Notes under the pieces: model-generated
The model's input: only the letters and a program-made list of their open reading frames with translations
Database searches by the model: none
Told to the model about the DNA's origin: nothing
Translations under genes and position numbers: made by a program
Assembly (NCBI GenBank): GCA_033850885.1
Contig: JAWWPG010000012.1
Span: 1 to 64,000 of the forward strand
DNA length: 64,000 nt
DNA from: JAWWPG01 sp033850885
GTDB lineage: Bacteria; Actinomycetota; Actinomycetes; Propionibacteriales; Nocardioidaceae
Direction of reading: 5' to 3'
Shown: positions 1 to 8,746 of the stretch, piece by piece
Numbering within the stretch: position 1 is the first letter of the stretch
Layout of the letters: each line of letters begins with the position of its first letter

Positions 1-351
1 GCTCGCGCTCAATAGTTGATCGGGTGCACCGATCACTGCGTTGTAGATGATGACTCCGGGCGCATCCTCGCGGCGATAGACCTCGGTCATTCGGGCACGA
101 AGACCGTCGGGATCGCCGGCGTCGGCCGCGAGCGTGCCGATCCCGGCGCCTGTGTAGGACAAGCTGTCCGCGAGGTCACTCAGCCGGTCGGTGCTTCGAG
201 CGGCCAAAGTGATTCGGTAGCCGCCGACCGCGAAACGGCGGGCGATGGCCATGCCAAGACCCGGCCCCGCCCCCACAAGGAGCAGGTGCCTGCGGCTGAC
301 GCTGCCGACGCCGACCGTTCCGTCGGGGTCGCTGGTGGGGGTGTCGGCCAT
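1..351 (-). CDS. SDR-family oxidoreductase, N-terminal part (runs off the window)
   Basis: The minus strand reads open from an ATG at 351 to the window edge. About 16 residues in, the protein has a Rossmann motif VGAGPGLGMAIARRF, the glycine-rich NAD(P) loop of short-chain dehydrogenases. It is followed by a basic residue cluster (AARS) suited to NADPH and by a partial NNAG-like stretch (YNAV). A GGAG ribosome-binding site lies about 6 bases upstream of the ATG. The catalytic Ser-Tyr-Lys lies outside the window, so the substrate cannot be inferred. A hyphenated inverted repeat sits 40-60 bases upstream and may be its operator. Confidence 0.75.
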   Translation of the reverse strand, partial: MADTPTSDPDGTVGVGSVSRRHLLLVGAGPGLGMAIARRFAVGGYRITLAARSTDRLSDLADSLSYTGAGIGTLAADAGDPDGLRARMTEVYRREDAPGVIIYNAVIGAPDQLLSAS

Positions 352-390
352 GAGGGCTCCTCACTCGGTGAAGCCGGGCTCAAGGTGGCG

Positions 391-411
391 AGCCTCAGCG
401 TCTTCGAGGCT
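391..411. promoter_or_regulatory. Inverted repeat upstream of the SDR gene
   Basis: AGCCTC and GAGGCT form perfect 6-bp arms around a 9-bp spacer, 40-60 bp upstream of the SDR start at 351. The size and place suit a dimeric regulator's operator, but no regulator gene is adjacent in the window. Confidence 0.3.
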
Positions 412-544
412 ATTGCAACGCCCGAACCGAGGCGAGTCCATCCGCACGCTCACGTCGCGATGAAGTGCGTCCTTCCGCCGGAGGTCGGCGCGATCTCATC
501 TGCGTCACTCCGCCGCGAGTGCGGCGACTACGTCGCTCTCCGTT

Positions 545-904
545 TCAAGCGCCGATTTCCGACCTCACTGTCAGGGCGGGAACGATCAAGGCCCAGATTT
601 GATCGAGGAGGTCGGTGGTAGGTCCCTGAAAGTGAGCTGTGACGGTGACACATGCCTCGTGCTCGCAGACGACCCAAAATCGGATCGTCAAGCGTGAGCA
701 GGCCCTCCGCTTCAGCAATCCCGACCGCTGCCGACGTGAATGTCTTGGACACCAAGAAGACGTCACGGCGAATGTCCGCCAGCCAGTGACGTTCAGCCAA
801 CACCTCTCCACGGGCGTAGACGTGAACTCCGTCGACGCCGAGTCGACGGTCACTGCCAAGCGCCTCAACCCCCGCCTCGACCTGCGACCGAGCGTCCACC
901 CCAT
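545..904 (-). pseudogene. Serine hydrolase (beta-lactamase family) remnant with internal deletion
   Basis: The N-terminal part of a class C beta-lactamase/esterase-type serine hydrolase is readable on the minus strand. It contains SKTFTSAAVGIAEAEGLL, where S-x-x-K is the catalytic serine/lysine motif. Shortly after LTLDDPILGRL, near position 670, the reading frame changes and the text resembles the extreme C-terminus of the same family (VTAHFQGPTTDLLDQIW) before a stop at 545. The middle of the protein, with the YxN and KTG-type motifs, is missing. The total is about 115 residues against a usual 300-400. I read this as an internal deletion that also shifted the frame. No convincing start codon is seen. 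Confidence 0.6.
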
Positions 905-1148
905 CGATAGTGCCAGGTTGGGGTTTGCACGTCACATCGCTGCGAGCCGACGCACTAGGAGCTTTGAGCGAGCATTCGAGGCGTGGATCGCGCACCACGG
1001 CGGTGTCGACTCGACAGACCATCAGCGCAAAACGCACCACGTGTTCGGGACCGGCACTCGCGGCCACGGTGACGAACTCGTCGAAATCCCAAGAACAAGT
1101 AGAACGGCGCACCTGTGTCCGGCTGACCGACAGTGTCAGGATCCTCTT

Positions 1149-2006
1149 GTGGAGGCAGGGCTCGTTTCGAGTGCGATGGCCGCAGCGACGTCAATTGCCG
1201 GAGCGCTGGACCTGCGAGTCGACGACGTAGTCGTGATTCACAATTCGAACAAGCTGGCTCTACGTCTGTTGCCGTGTGACGTCTTCGCGCGGTTGGCACT
1301 GGTCGGGCAAGAGGTCTCCGCGCTTGAGGTGGAGCTCGCGCGGCGGCTCGCTGCAATTGCGAGCCCCGTCGCGTCGCTCGAACCCCGGGTCGACCCGCGC
1401 GTCTACGAAGGCGATGGCTTCGCGATAACCTTGTGGACCTACTACGAGGCGGTGACTTCCGACCGCGTACCACCGGCCGAATACGCAGACGCCCTCTATC
1501 ACCTGCATGTGGCCATGCGAAGCGTCGAGATCGCGACACCGCACTTCATGGAACGAGTCTCACAGGCCGAGCGGCTGGTCGCGGATCGGGGCGAAACACC
1601 CGCGCTCGCTGAGGCCGACCGGGATCTCCTCCTGAGCACGCTGCGGAGCGCGCGTAAGGAGATCCACAGCCGCGGAGCTGCCGAGCAGTTGCTACACGGC
1701 GAACCGCATGCAGGCAACGTGCTCAGCACCCAGGACGGTCCGCTGTTCATCGACTTCGAAACGTGCTGCCGCGGACCAATCGAATTCGATGTTGCGCACG
1801 TGCCGGACGAAGTCAGCGCTCGTTATCCGGATGTCGATCAAGTCCTCCTTCAGGAGTGTCGGCGGCTTGTTCTTGCGATGGTCGCCGCCTGGCGATGGGA
1901 CGCCCACGATGAGTTTCCACATGGGCACCGGCACGGCCGAGACATCCTGAAGCTGCTGCGCGCGGGTCCACCCTGGCCGGCACTCGGATCCCTCTCCAGC
2001 GAGTAA
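1149..2006 (+). CDS. Aminoglycoside phosphotransferase-family protein
   Basis: The protein has about 285 residues and the APH/choline kinase-like fold. The Brenner-type catalytic loop LLHGEPHAGNVL carries the catalytic Asp position as Glu (HGE for the usual HGD) and a conserved Asn. It is followed by LFIDFETCCRGP, where the D of IDFE corresponds to the metal-binding Asp. The N-terminal lobe is short and divergent. GTG 1149 is preferred as start because AGGA lies 7 bases upstream; ATG 1176 is the alternative. The family transfers phosphate to aminoglycosides or other hydroxylated small molecules; the substrate here is unknown. The gene stands alone, between a broken serine hydrolase and broken NTF2/VOC remnants. 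Confidence 0.75.
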   Translation: MEAGLVSSAMAAATSIAGALDLRVDDVVVIHNSNKLALRLLPCDVFARLALVGQEVSALEVELARRLAAIASPVASLEPRVDPRVYEGDGFAITLWTYYEAVTSDRVPPAEYADALYHLHVAMRSVEIATPHFMERVSQAERLVADRGETPALAEADRDLLLSTLRSARKEIHSRGAAEQLLHGEPHAGNVLSTQDGPLFIDFETCCRGPIEFDVAHVPDEVSARYPDVDQVLLQECRRLVLAMVAAWRWDAHDEFPHGHRHGRDILKLLRAGPPWPALGSLSSE

Positions 2007-2189
2007 CGGTCCATGGACAGCAGGCACGACACGCACCGAGAACGCGCGCTCAAGAGCCCAACATCGGTAGCACCACCTTCGCGGCATCCGCAACCCGTCA
2101 TGCTGCGATGAGGTGTCCTTCCGCCGCCTACCGGCGCCGGATCCAACAAACACACTGACATGCCGATGAGCGTGTGAGCCCCCCGGCAC

Positions 2190-2480
2190 CGCGGTTGCGT
2201 GCTCGGTAAGCACCTGCGATCGCACAATCAGCCCGTCGATCACCCGATAGATGACGACAGCGTGCATGCCGGTGGGGAACCCTTCGAAGACGATGCCCGA
2301 GGCTCTTTCCTCGTCAATCACCCAGTCTCCGATGCTGATGCGGGCGAGGATGTTGACGTGCAGATCCGGGCTCTTCGCAAAGACTCTGGCGTACAGAGCA
2401 TTGATGGCCTCGCTCCCCTCCACCATCACGTTTCCGTCAGGCCCGAAGACCGTGGCTTCCGGGTGATAGCAGGCAACCGC
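2190..2480 (-). pseudogene. NTF2-like (SnoaL/steroid isomerase fold) protein, truncated at both ends
   Basis: The minus strand encodes an NTF2-like core: an ACYHPEATVFGPDG strand, then LYARVFAKSPDLH, then GDWVIDEERASGI and a C-terminal HAVVIYRVIDGLIVRSQ strand. These are the usual successive segments of a roughly 120-residue SnoaL-like protein. The first helix (about 20 residues) is missing, because sequence identity stops near 2480 where a VOC remnant begins on the other strand. No stop codon is found at the expected end near 2190. The gene appears dead. It is inferred to have been cut by a rearrangement rather than by point mutation. Confidence 0.55.
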
Positions 2481-2648
2481 GTGGCGTTCTCGGTCGACGA
2501 CATCGACGAGGCCCTTGAGATCGCCGCGAGGCACGGCTGCCGTCCGCTGCGCGCGGTGGCGACCTATTGGGACGTGTACAAGCTCACCTATGTCCGCGGC
2601 CCTAGCGGCATCCTCCTGATGCTCGCCGAGGCGCTGAAGAAGAGCTAA
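2469..2648 (+). pseudogene. VOC/glyoxalase-family protein, C-terminal fragment only
   Basis: The plus strand holds the last 60 residues of a vicinal-oxygen-chelate protein: NRVAFSVDDIDEAL, then VRGPSGILLMLAEAL and a stop. The VAFSVDD strand and the YVRGPSGI strand carrying the terminal metal-ligand region are typical of the second half-module. The first half and any start codon are absent. Its left edge coincides with the truncated N-terminus of the NTF2-like remnant on the opposite strand, so both were broken at the same junction. Confidence 0.55.
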
Positions 2649-2754
2649 CCCGGGATCGAGCCTCTTCCGGCGCCCGGACGGCACTGCGGCCATCTCGAAC
2701 GGTGTGGCACGAGTGCGCCCTTCCGCCGCGACAGCTGCGTGTGTCATACGTGGC

Positions 2755-3618
2755 CTACTGAAGGTTCATGCCGAGCTCGCGACGCCAGAGGGTGAGGGAG
2801 GCTTGTTCGAGCGCTGTGGGCCATGTTTCGTCGAGCTCTGCGGCGAGGCGACGGCCTCGTGTGAGGTACTCCCGCGCGATGACTGTATGGGCGTTGATCA
2901 GCTGCTCGGGGTCCGAGCCGATGGGTGGGATCGCCTGGAGTGCTGCGATCTGCTCCGCAGTCAGGTAGCGATTTAGTCGTTTGGCTCCATCGATCTTTCG
3001 GACGCCGTTCTCGGCGAGCATCAGCGGGATGAGGAGAGAGTCCCTGAAGCCGGCAGCGCCTTGGGCGAGAGCAAGCCACTCGCGCCGGTGGATCACGGTG
3101 ACGGTGACGCCCATGAAGTAGAGGTACAGCTTGATCTGATCGCGCGGGAAGTAGGGCTCGCCCACCATCTGCTCAACCGACGCAGGGATGTCGCGCACTC
3201 GACCATCGGTGTCGAACAGCACCCGGGCGGGGAACTCAGCTTGCGAGAACACCTGGCTGCCGTGAACGATGACGTCGACGTGGACCCAATCGGGCGTTAC
3301 GAATATGAAGCCACCCGGTACACCTGGGATCTCGTCGGCCAACACCAGAGGCATCGTCCGGGCAACCCATTCGGTGATGCCGCTGCCGAACTCCTCGGGG
3401 TGAGCGACGAGGAGATGCAGGTCAATGTCACTCCAATCGTCTGCCGTGTCCCGCGCAAGGGAACCTCCGACCCACGCAGCCAAGACCGCAGGGTCGTCCT
3501 CGCACGCGGCAACCAAGGCCGCAAGCGATTCTCGCAACCGCGCCGGGATCCACTGCTCGTCCACGTTGTCACCCTCGACTCGAAGGGTTCCCAGGCTATT
3601 CGCCACCGCCCGGAGCAT
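2755..3618 (-). CDS. Nucleotidyltransferase-domain protein (aminoglycoside/lincosamide adenylyltransferase-like)
   Basis: The protein has 287 residues. An N-terminal DNA polymerase beta-type nucleotidyltransferase domain carries GGSLARDTADDWSDIDLHL; G-S plus D-x-D are the nucleotide and metal-binding residues. A third acidic position lies near WVHVDVIV. The helical C-terminal half resembles that of AadK/LinB-type antibiotic adenylyltransferases and other stand-alone nucleotidyltransferases. ATG 3618 is preceded by GGAGG at 6-7 bases. It is monocistronic, with a long gene-free stretch upstream. An antibiotic-modifying role is possible but not shown; a housekeeping nucleotidyltransferase of unknown target is equally likely. 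Confidence 0.75.
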   Translation of the reverse strand: MLRAVANSLGTLRVEGDNVDEQWIPARLRESLAALVAACEDDPAVLAAWVGGSLARDTADDWSDIDLHLLVAHPEEFGSGITEWVARTMPLVLADEIPGVPGGFIFVTPDWVHVDVIVHGSQVFSQAEFPARVLFDTDGRVRDIPASVEQMVGEPYFPRDQIKLYLYFMGVTVTVIHRREWLALAQGAAGFRDSLLIPLMLAENGVRKIDGAKRLNRYLTAEQIAALQAIPPIGSDPEQLINAHTVIAREYLTRGRRLAAELDETWPTALEQASLTLWRRELGMNLQ

Positions 3619-4022
3619 GTCTGGTCCTCCGGTTCTGGGTCTACGTTGCTAGTCTCGACAACTACCTCTCCCGATTGCGCGCCGCCTCGGGGCGGCGAGG
3701 TTCGATGCGGTTCGGCGCCAAGTCCCACGCGGCCTGCTCGACCCTTGTGGTCGGCCCAGCTGAGCTCACGCCCAGTCTGGGAGCATCCGACATGAAAGTC
3801 CGAACGACGGCCTCCGCCAGCACCGGAGCCTGGAAGGAACAGGTTCGCGCAGCCAGCGGCGCCGCGACGCCAGGGAACCTCCTAACCGGCGCCATCGGCC
3901 CGGATCTCGAATTCCGCCTGAGCTCAGCCCGCAACCGACCGGGACGACTCCGCGCACCCGTCCGCCATGGATGTCTTCCATTGGTCGGGTTCAGAGAGGG
4001 TCGGCTCTGGTGTCCGTGAGGG
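3619..4022. other. Intergenic stretch with no supported gene
   Basis: Between the divergent nucleotidyltransferase and PadR genes I find no reading frame with recognisable protein character. There are only short GC-rich hairpins (for example near 3680-3700). It presumably holds the two divergent promoters. Confidence 0.5.
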
Positions 4023-4056
4023 CTAACGGTTATCCTCATTACGGGCTAACCGTTAG
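4023..4056. promoter_or_regulatory. Paired palindromic operator of the PadR operon
   Basis: Two copies of the palindrome TAAC-S-GTTA (4024-4032 and 4047-4055) lie 23 bp apart, just over two helical turns. They sit within a perfect 10-bp inverted repeat, CTAACGGTTA / TAACCGTTAG, and end 8 bp before the PadR start codon. PadR-family repressors typically bind such dyads over their own promoters, so this is the likely autoregulatory site. Confidence 0.65.
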
Positions 4057-4064
4057 GGGTGTTG

Positions 4065-4580
4065 ATGCAACAGGAAGTCGTCTTGGCGTTGCTGGCGAAG
4101 CAGCCGTCACACGGATACGAGCTGCGGGCGCGGATCGAGCGGGCTCTGGGCCCCCTTTCGGAGGCGTTCAACGCGGGTCAGATGTACGTGACCCTGGGTC
4201 GACTCGAGCAATCGGGTCTGGTGACCTCCACCCGCGAGGCGGCAGCCGAACGACCTGAACGTCGGGTCTTTGAGTTGACGGCCGCAGGAAGGGAACGGGT
4301 CGAGGAATGGCTCACTGACGTCACGTGGCCACGGCCCGACCTCACGAACTTCCACCTCAAGCTCACGGTTGCTGCAGCGGGTCGACTCTCGGACCCGCTC
4401 GCCCTGATTGGCTCGCAGCGACACGAGCTGGTACGGCGTCTGAGAGACGCCCAGCGCGCGGCGATGGCCGAGCCGGACGGATCGGATGTGTCCCTGTTGC
4501 TCGAGGGAGTCGTCCTGCGGATTGAGGCCGATCTCACCTGGCTCGACGCTTGCGAGCGGGCATGGGGAGTAGGGCGATGA
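4065..4580 (+). CDS. PadR-family transcriptional regulator
   Basis: The protein has 171 residues. An N-terminal winged helix begins EVVLALLAKQPSHGYEL, the family hallmark, followed by GQMYVTLGRLEQSGLV (recognition helix and wing) and a long C-terminal helical dimerisation region with ADLTWLDACERAW. GTG 4059, TTG 4062 and ATG 4065 are consecutive possible starts; ATG with the AGGGG five bases upstream is preferred. The stop overlaps the ABC ATPase start by ATGA, so regulator and transporter are co-transcribed. PadR regulators commonly repress efflux transporters and are released by drugs, and the two-palindrome operator immediately upstream fits autoregulation. Confidence 0.9.
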   Translation: MQQEVVLALLAKQPSHGYELRARIERALGPLSEAFNAGQMYVTLGRLEQSGLVTSTREAAAERPERRVFELTAAGRERVEEWLTDVTWPRPDLTNFHLKLTVAAAGRLSDPLALIGSQRHELVRRLRDAQRAAMAEPDGSDVSLLLEGVVLRIEADLTWLDACERAWGVGR

Positions 4581-5308
4581 ACGCCGCGGTGCGCGTCACG
4601 CGCCTGGCCAAGCACTACGGCCGCGGTGAGGCTCTGATCCGCGCCGTAGACGACGTTGACCTCGAGGTCGCACCAGGTGAGTCGCTGGTGGTGGTGGGCC
4701 CCAGTGGTTGCGGCAAGTCCACCCTGCTGCAGCTCATGGGCGGGCTCGACCTTCCCACCTCGGGCGAGGTCTGGGTGGCTGGCTTGCGGATCGACCGCAC
4801 CTCCGAGCGGGCTCGTGCCAGACTTCGGCGTGACCATGTCGGGTTCGTCTTCCAGGACTTCCATCTCATGGAGGAACTGACGGCAGTTGAGAACGTGGAG
4901 CTTCCCGCGCTTCTGGCCGGCACACCGAGTGGCCAGGCCCGACGGGCGGCGACAACCCTACTGGAGGCGGTTGGTCTCGCCGACCGGATGCGCCACCGGC
5001 CCGGACAGCTGTCCGGCGGGCAGAAGCAGCGGGTCGCCATCGCCCGGGCTCTGGTGAATCGACCCACCGTCCTGCTGGCCGACGAGCCCACGGGAAACCT
5101 GGACAGCGCGGCGACGACCGAGGTCCTTCGGCTGTTCGACCACCTGCGCAGTGATGGGCAGACCCTCGTCGTGGTCAGCCACGACCAGCGAACGGCGGCC
5201 ACCGCGGATCGGATGGCGTCCATGCGCGACGGGGCACTGGCCCATGACGTCGCCCTGCCGTCCGACACGACGACCGCTGCCGAGATTCTCTCCGGTAGCC
5301 GCGAGTGA
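4577..5308 (+). CDS. ABC transporter ATP-binding protein (MacB/LolD type)
   Basis: The protein has 243 residues from ATG 4577, which overlaps the PadR stop. It carries a Walker A GPSGCGKST, Q-loop FQDFHLMEELT, signature LSGGQKQRVAIARAL, Walker B VLLADEPTGNLD and the switch His in VVSHD. The DEPTGNLDS motif is characteristic of the MacB/LolD/FtsE branch that works with FtsX-type permeases, which is exactly the neighbour (overlap of 4 bp). It energises mechanotransmission or export at the cytoplasmic membrane; the substrate is unknown. Confidence 0.93.
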   Translation: MNAAVRVTRLAKHYGRGEALIRAVDDVDLEVAPGESLVVVGPSGCGKSTLLQLMGGLDLPTSGEVWVAGLRIDRTSERARARLRRDHVGFVFQDFHLMEELTAVENVELPALLAGTPSGQARRAATTLLEAVGLADRMRHRPGQLSGGQKQRVAIARALVNRPTVLLADEPTGNLDSAATTEVLRLFDHLRSDGQTLVVVSHDQRTAATADRMASMRDGALAHDVALPSDTTTAAEILSGSRE

Positions 5309-7119
5309 GTCGGCTGGGGCTCGGCGTCCGTCTGGCCATCCGCGACCTGCGTCGCAGGGCGACGGAGACAGTTCTGCTATTCATCGCGCTCGCCGTGGCT
5401 GCGACCACCCTGACGATCGGGCTCGTTCTGCACGGCCAGACCGATGCTCCGTATGCCCTGACGCGGGCCAGCACAGCGGGACCTGACATCGTGGCGGCCC
5501 TCTTCCCCACCCCGAACAACGCCGTGAGCGCCGCGGGCCGCACACGCCTACGGGCACTCGCCGAACGGCCGGAAGTCGCATCCCGGAGCAAGCCGTTCCC
5601 GACCACCTGGGTGCCCATCGTCGCCCACGGCATCTCCGGGGTCGCGGAGCTGCAGGGGCGGGACACGTCCCCCTCGGCAGTCGACCGTCCACAGGTTGTG
5701 TCCGGCCGCTGGGTCGGCCCGGACGGCGTGGTGGTGGAACGCGCCTTCGCCCAGGCCATGGGGCTGGCCGTGGGTGATCTGGTCGAGCTCGGCGGCAACC
5801 AGGAACGGGTAGTGGGCATCGCGGTTTCGGCCGCGCTCCCGCCGTACCCCCAGCTCTGCACGATCGGCTGCATCCTCGACCGACCCGACTGGTTCTCCGC
5901 AGAGCCCGGCCTCGTCTGGGCCACTCGACACCTCGCGACCGCCTTGGCCAGTGCTCGTGAGCCGTTGGTGTGGTTCGAGTACATCAAGCTCCACGACCCC
6001 GGCTCGGCACCGGCCTTCGCGCAACCGTACTCGGTGGGCGGCCCGCCCTCAGGACGTCCCCAGCTCGACCCCTGGCAGGAGATCGCGGCTCGTCAGGCCG
6101 AACAGCTGGCCAACGAGCGCACGGCGGTGGTCTTCGGCAGCACCCTCCTGGTGATCCTGGCGCTGGCGACACTGGTCGTGCTCGTCGGCGGCCGCATGAG
6201 CGACGAGGTACGTCGCGTGGGGATGCTCAAGGCTGCCGGAGCCGGACCGGGCTTCGTCGCCGGCCTGTTGCTGACGTCGTACCTGGCGATCGGACTAGTG
6301 GCTGCGGTGGTCGGGCTCGCCTCGGGGCTCCTCCTGACACCGAGGCTCGTCGGCCTCAGCGCGGGCCTGCTCGGGCGGGAAGGAACCACCTCGATGACGC
6401 CTACCGACGCCGTAGTGGTGGTCGGCTCGGTCCTCGCCGTCGTCATGCTCGCCACGACCTTGCCCGCCTGGCGAGCGGCACGGACCAGTACCGTTGCAGC
6501 GCTCGACGACGTTGGGCACCTCCCACGCAGACACCGCCTCGTCATAGCACTCTCGGCCCACCTCCCGACTCCCGCCCTGCTCGGCCTGCGCCTGGCGGCA
6601 CAACGACCTCGTCGAGCCGCGCTCACGACGTTGTCGATCGCTGTGGCCTTCTGTGCCGCAGTCGTCGTCTTGTTCGCGCAGTCCAGCCTGCAGGCCGAGC
6701 GCGGCAACGCCGGAGGACCGGCCGACCCTCAAGTCGCCCAGCTGCACCTGGTGACGACAGCGCTGACCCTGCTCCTCGCGATCATGGCCGCCGTCAACCT
6801 CCTCTTCGTCACGCGCGCCAGCGCTGTCGATGCCCGTCGCGTGATCGCCGTGGCCCGCGCGGTCGGCGTCACGCCTACCGAGGCCGCAGCCGCAGTCGGA
6901 CTGGGCCAGCTGCTCCCGGCAACGGTCGGCCTGGCGCTCGGCTGGGCCACCGGCAGCGCCCTCTTTCACGCACTGTCCGCCTCACGCCCAGCAGCACCAC
7001 CGACGACGCAGCTGGCAGGGCTCGCCCTCATCACCCTCCTCATTACCATCGTGCTCACTGCCTTCCCTGCCCGACTCGAGGCACGTCGCCCCATCGCGGA
7101 GACGCTCCGGGAATCGTGA
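5305..7119 (+). CDS. FtsX-like ABC permease
   Basis: The protein has 604 residues and begins at a GTG overlapping the ATPase stop. One transmembrane helix near residues 15-40 (VLLFIALAVAATTLTIGLVL) is followed by a roughly 220-residue extracellular domain. A first FtsX helix bundle lies around 255-365 (VFGSTLLVILALATLVVLVGG, with GMLKAAGAGPGFVAGLLL, the typical coupling loop). A second bundle occupies the last 170 residues. The duplicated FtsX arrangement in one chain suggests a monomeric permease rather than a homodimer. Together with PadR and the ATPase it forms a regulated export or mechanotransmission operon. Confidence 0.9.
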   Translation: MSRLGLGVRLAIRDLRRRATETVLLFIALAVAATTLTIGLVLHGQTDAPYALTRASTAGPDIVAALFPTPNNAVSAAGRTRLRALAERPEVASRSKPFPTTWVPIVAHGISGVAELQGRDTSPSAVDRPQVVSGRWVGPDGVVVERAFAQAMGLAVGDLVELGGNQERVVGIAVSAALPPYPQLCTIGCILDRPDWFSAEPGLVWATRHLATALASAREPLVWFEYIKLHDPGSAPAFAQPYSVGGPPSGRPQLDPWQEIAARQAEQLANERTAVVFGSTLLVILALATLVVLVGGRMSDEVRRVGMLKAAGAGPGFVAGLLLTSYLAIGLVAAVVGLASGLLLTPRLVGLSAGLLGREGTTSMTPTDAVVVVGSVLAVVMLATTLPAWRAARTSTVAALDDVGHLPRRHRLVIALSAHLPTPALLGLRLAAQRPRRAALTTLSIAVAFCAAVVVLFAQSSLQAERGNAGGPADPQVAQLHLVTTALTLLLAIMAAVNLLFVTRASAVDARRVIAVARAVGVTPTEAAAAVGLGQLLPATVGLALGWATGSALFHALSASRPAAPPTTQLAGLALITLLITIVLTAFPARLEARRPIAETLRES

Positions 7120-7265
7120 CCGCGCGACCCACCCTGCCCCGCCCGGTCTTCGCGGTACGTCGTCGCGCCTGAGGCCATTCGCCGAGACGATGCCGCAGCG
7201 GGTCGACCCACCGGAGATGGGTTCGCCTGCGGGACGAACCTGGAAGGCTCCTTCGCATGCGCGCG

Positions 7266-7400
7266 ATGGCTAGCCGAGACGTCGAACAGGCCGTGACTGA
7301 GATGGTGCGAGTACTCGCGTCGTACGAGTCGCGGGACTGGCAGGGACCGGCTGGGTCGCTGGAATGGAACTGCTGGACGACAGCGGCCCGTGTCGCACAG
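7266..7400 (+). pseudogene. DinB-superfamily (maleylpyruvate isomerase N-domain) fragment
   Basis: The first 45 residues (RDVEQAVTEMVRVLASYESR followed by DWQGPAGSLEWNCWTTA) match the start of MDMPI-type DinB proteins. These normally continue with a metal-binding His in HVAHDL, but here the position reads RVAQA. After that the frame contains no family features and no continuation is found in the other frames. It is the fourth, broken, member of a DinB-superfamily cluster (7.2-9.7 kb). Confidence 0.45.
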
Positions 7401-7614
7401 GCAACGATGCATCGGCTGCACCGCCCGCAAAGCACGTCCGCTGATGCTTCTTATGCACGTGATCTGGGCAGTCGGCCCGCGTCTTTCCCGCCGCGATGGG
7501 GCGCCGAGCTGAACGCACGCAACCGTCAATGGGAGTCCGCTGTCCAACCCGGTATCGAGCGCAGAAGACCACATCAGGTTGACTGCTGGCGTGGACACGG
7601 ACTCGGAATTGATC

Positions 7615-8100
7615 ATGAAGAGCGAGCTTCTCGAGTGGCTCGACGCTCAGCGGGCGCATGTTGCGGAACAGGTGAGGGCGATGCCGGCCGAGGCTCGTCG
7701 ACGTTCTTGCGTCCCCTCAGGCTGGACGCCGAGAGGTTTGATCAGGCACTTGACCCTGGACGTCGAGCGCGTGTGGTTCAGAGCGGTCATGGCTGGGGAG
7801 CGTGTGGATCTTCCCGAGGGGTACGACGGCTGGACCACGCCGGAGCTCACCAGTGACGAGGCGTTGCTCGAGCAGTACGCCAACGAGTGCAGACTGGCGA
7901 CGGCGGCTGTCGACAAGCTGGATTTGGACGCGGAGCCAGCTTGGTGGTTTGAGGACGGCGGCGACCCTCCGCACTCCTCATTGCGGGAGATCTTGTTGCA
8001 CGTGATCGTTGAGACCGCTACTCATGCCGGACACCTAGATATCTGTCGTGAGCTGGCCGACGGCGGACAGCGCCTCGTCCTGGACGAGCCGACGACCTGA
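7615..8100 (+). CDS. DinB-family DUF664 protein
   Basis: The protein has about 161 residues from ATG 7615 (GTG 7591 also possible; neither has a strong ribosome-binding site). It is a four-helix DinB-like bundle with CVPSGWTPRGLIRHLTLDVERVWF near residue 30 and ILLHVIVETATHAGHLDI near the end. The three histidines (H in IRHL, H in ATHAGH twice) match the metal site of the family. Members use mycothiol or related thiols in transferase reactions, or have unknown activity. It has two intact relatives within 2 kb. Confidence 0.8.
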   Translation: MKSELLEWLDAQRAHVAEQVRAMPAEARRRSCVPSGWTPRGLIRHLTLDVERVWFRAVMAGERVDLPEGYDGWTTPELTSDEALLEQYANECRLATAAVDKLDLDAEPAWWFEDGGDPPHSSLREILLHVIVETATHAGHLDICRELADGGQRLVLDEPTT

Positions 8101-8209
8101 CGGCGCACCTGATGCAGCGATCCGCGCGTCATGAACGGTGGTACCCGGGTGCCTCATTCCGCGTTCAGCATTCGCCATATGCCGAGGACAGCGCGATCGC
8201 TGATAGAGG

Positions 8210-8728
8210 CTACCGGGGGGCCCGGCCGGTGGCGCCGTCTAGGAGTTCTCGTGCGGCGTCAAGGTGGCCAGCGTGGCGTGCGGTCTCCTCGATCATGTGC
8301 AGCACTACCCAACGAAGATCGGTGATGGGCTCGTCTGGCCAGTCGAGCCCATGCTCGCCGAGCAGAGCCGCGTGCAGGTCCCGCGATTGCAGGATCTCGT
8401 TCGACATCTCGCATTGACGGCGGTACTGCTCGATCACTGCGGCACTGGAATGTTGGGTGGTGAACGGTGCCTCGGGATCGTAGGGCGGGTCGTCAATGCC
8501 GTCGTCCCAGGTCACCTTCGGTTGGGTCCCGAGGACGACCCACTGGAACCACATGGCTTCGGCCCCAGCCAGGTGCCGGATCAGCCCAATGGGCGTCCAG
8601 CCGGACGGAAGCACCGGCGTGTGCAGCTGAGCCTCGCCGAGCCCCTCGATGATCGTCAACACGGCGTTGCGCTGCTGGTCGAGGAAGTGATGCAGCCGAT
8701 CGCGCTCGCTGATCCCGGAATCTTTCAC
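8210..8728 (-). CDS. DinB-family DUF664 protein
   Basis: The protein has 172 residues on the minus strand. It carries LPSGWTPIGLIRHLAGAEAMWF and WVVLHMIEETARHAGHLDAARELLDG, the same two motif blocks as the gene to its left, including the three candidate metal-binding histidines. It is clearly a paralogue. Its upstream region is occupied by an IS3 orfA remnant starting about 20 bp away, so the original promoter may be lost. Confidence 0.82.
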   Translation of the reverse strand: MKDSGISERDRLHHFLDQQRNAVLTIIEGLGEAQLHTPVLPSGWTPIGLIRHLAGAEAMWFQWVVLGTQPKVTWDDGIDDPPYDPEAPFTTQHSSAAVIEQYRRQCEMSNEILQSRDLHAALLGEHGLDWPDEPITDLRWVVLHMIEETARHAGHLDAARELLDGATGRAPR

Positions 8729-8746
8729 GCGCTGACTCTAGGGCAA

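Noticed and set aside
1692..2747. 351-residue minus-strand frame as one gene
   Set aside because: Only about 100 residues resemble an NTF2-like protein; the rest is antisense to the phosphotransferase and a VOC fragment.
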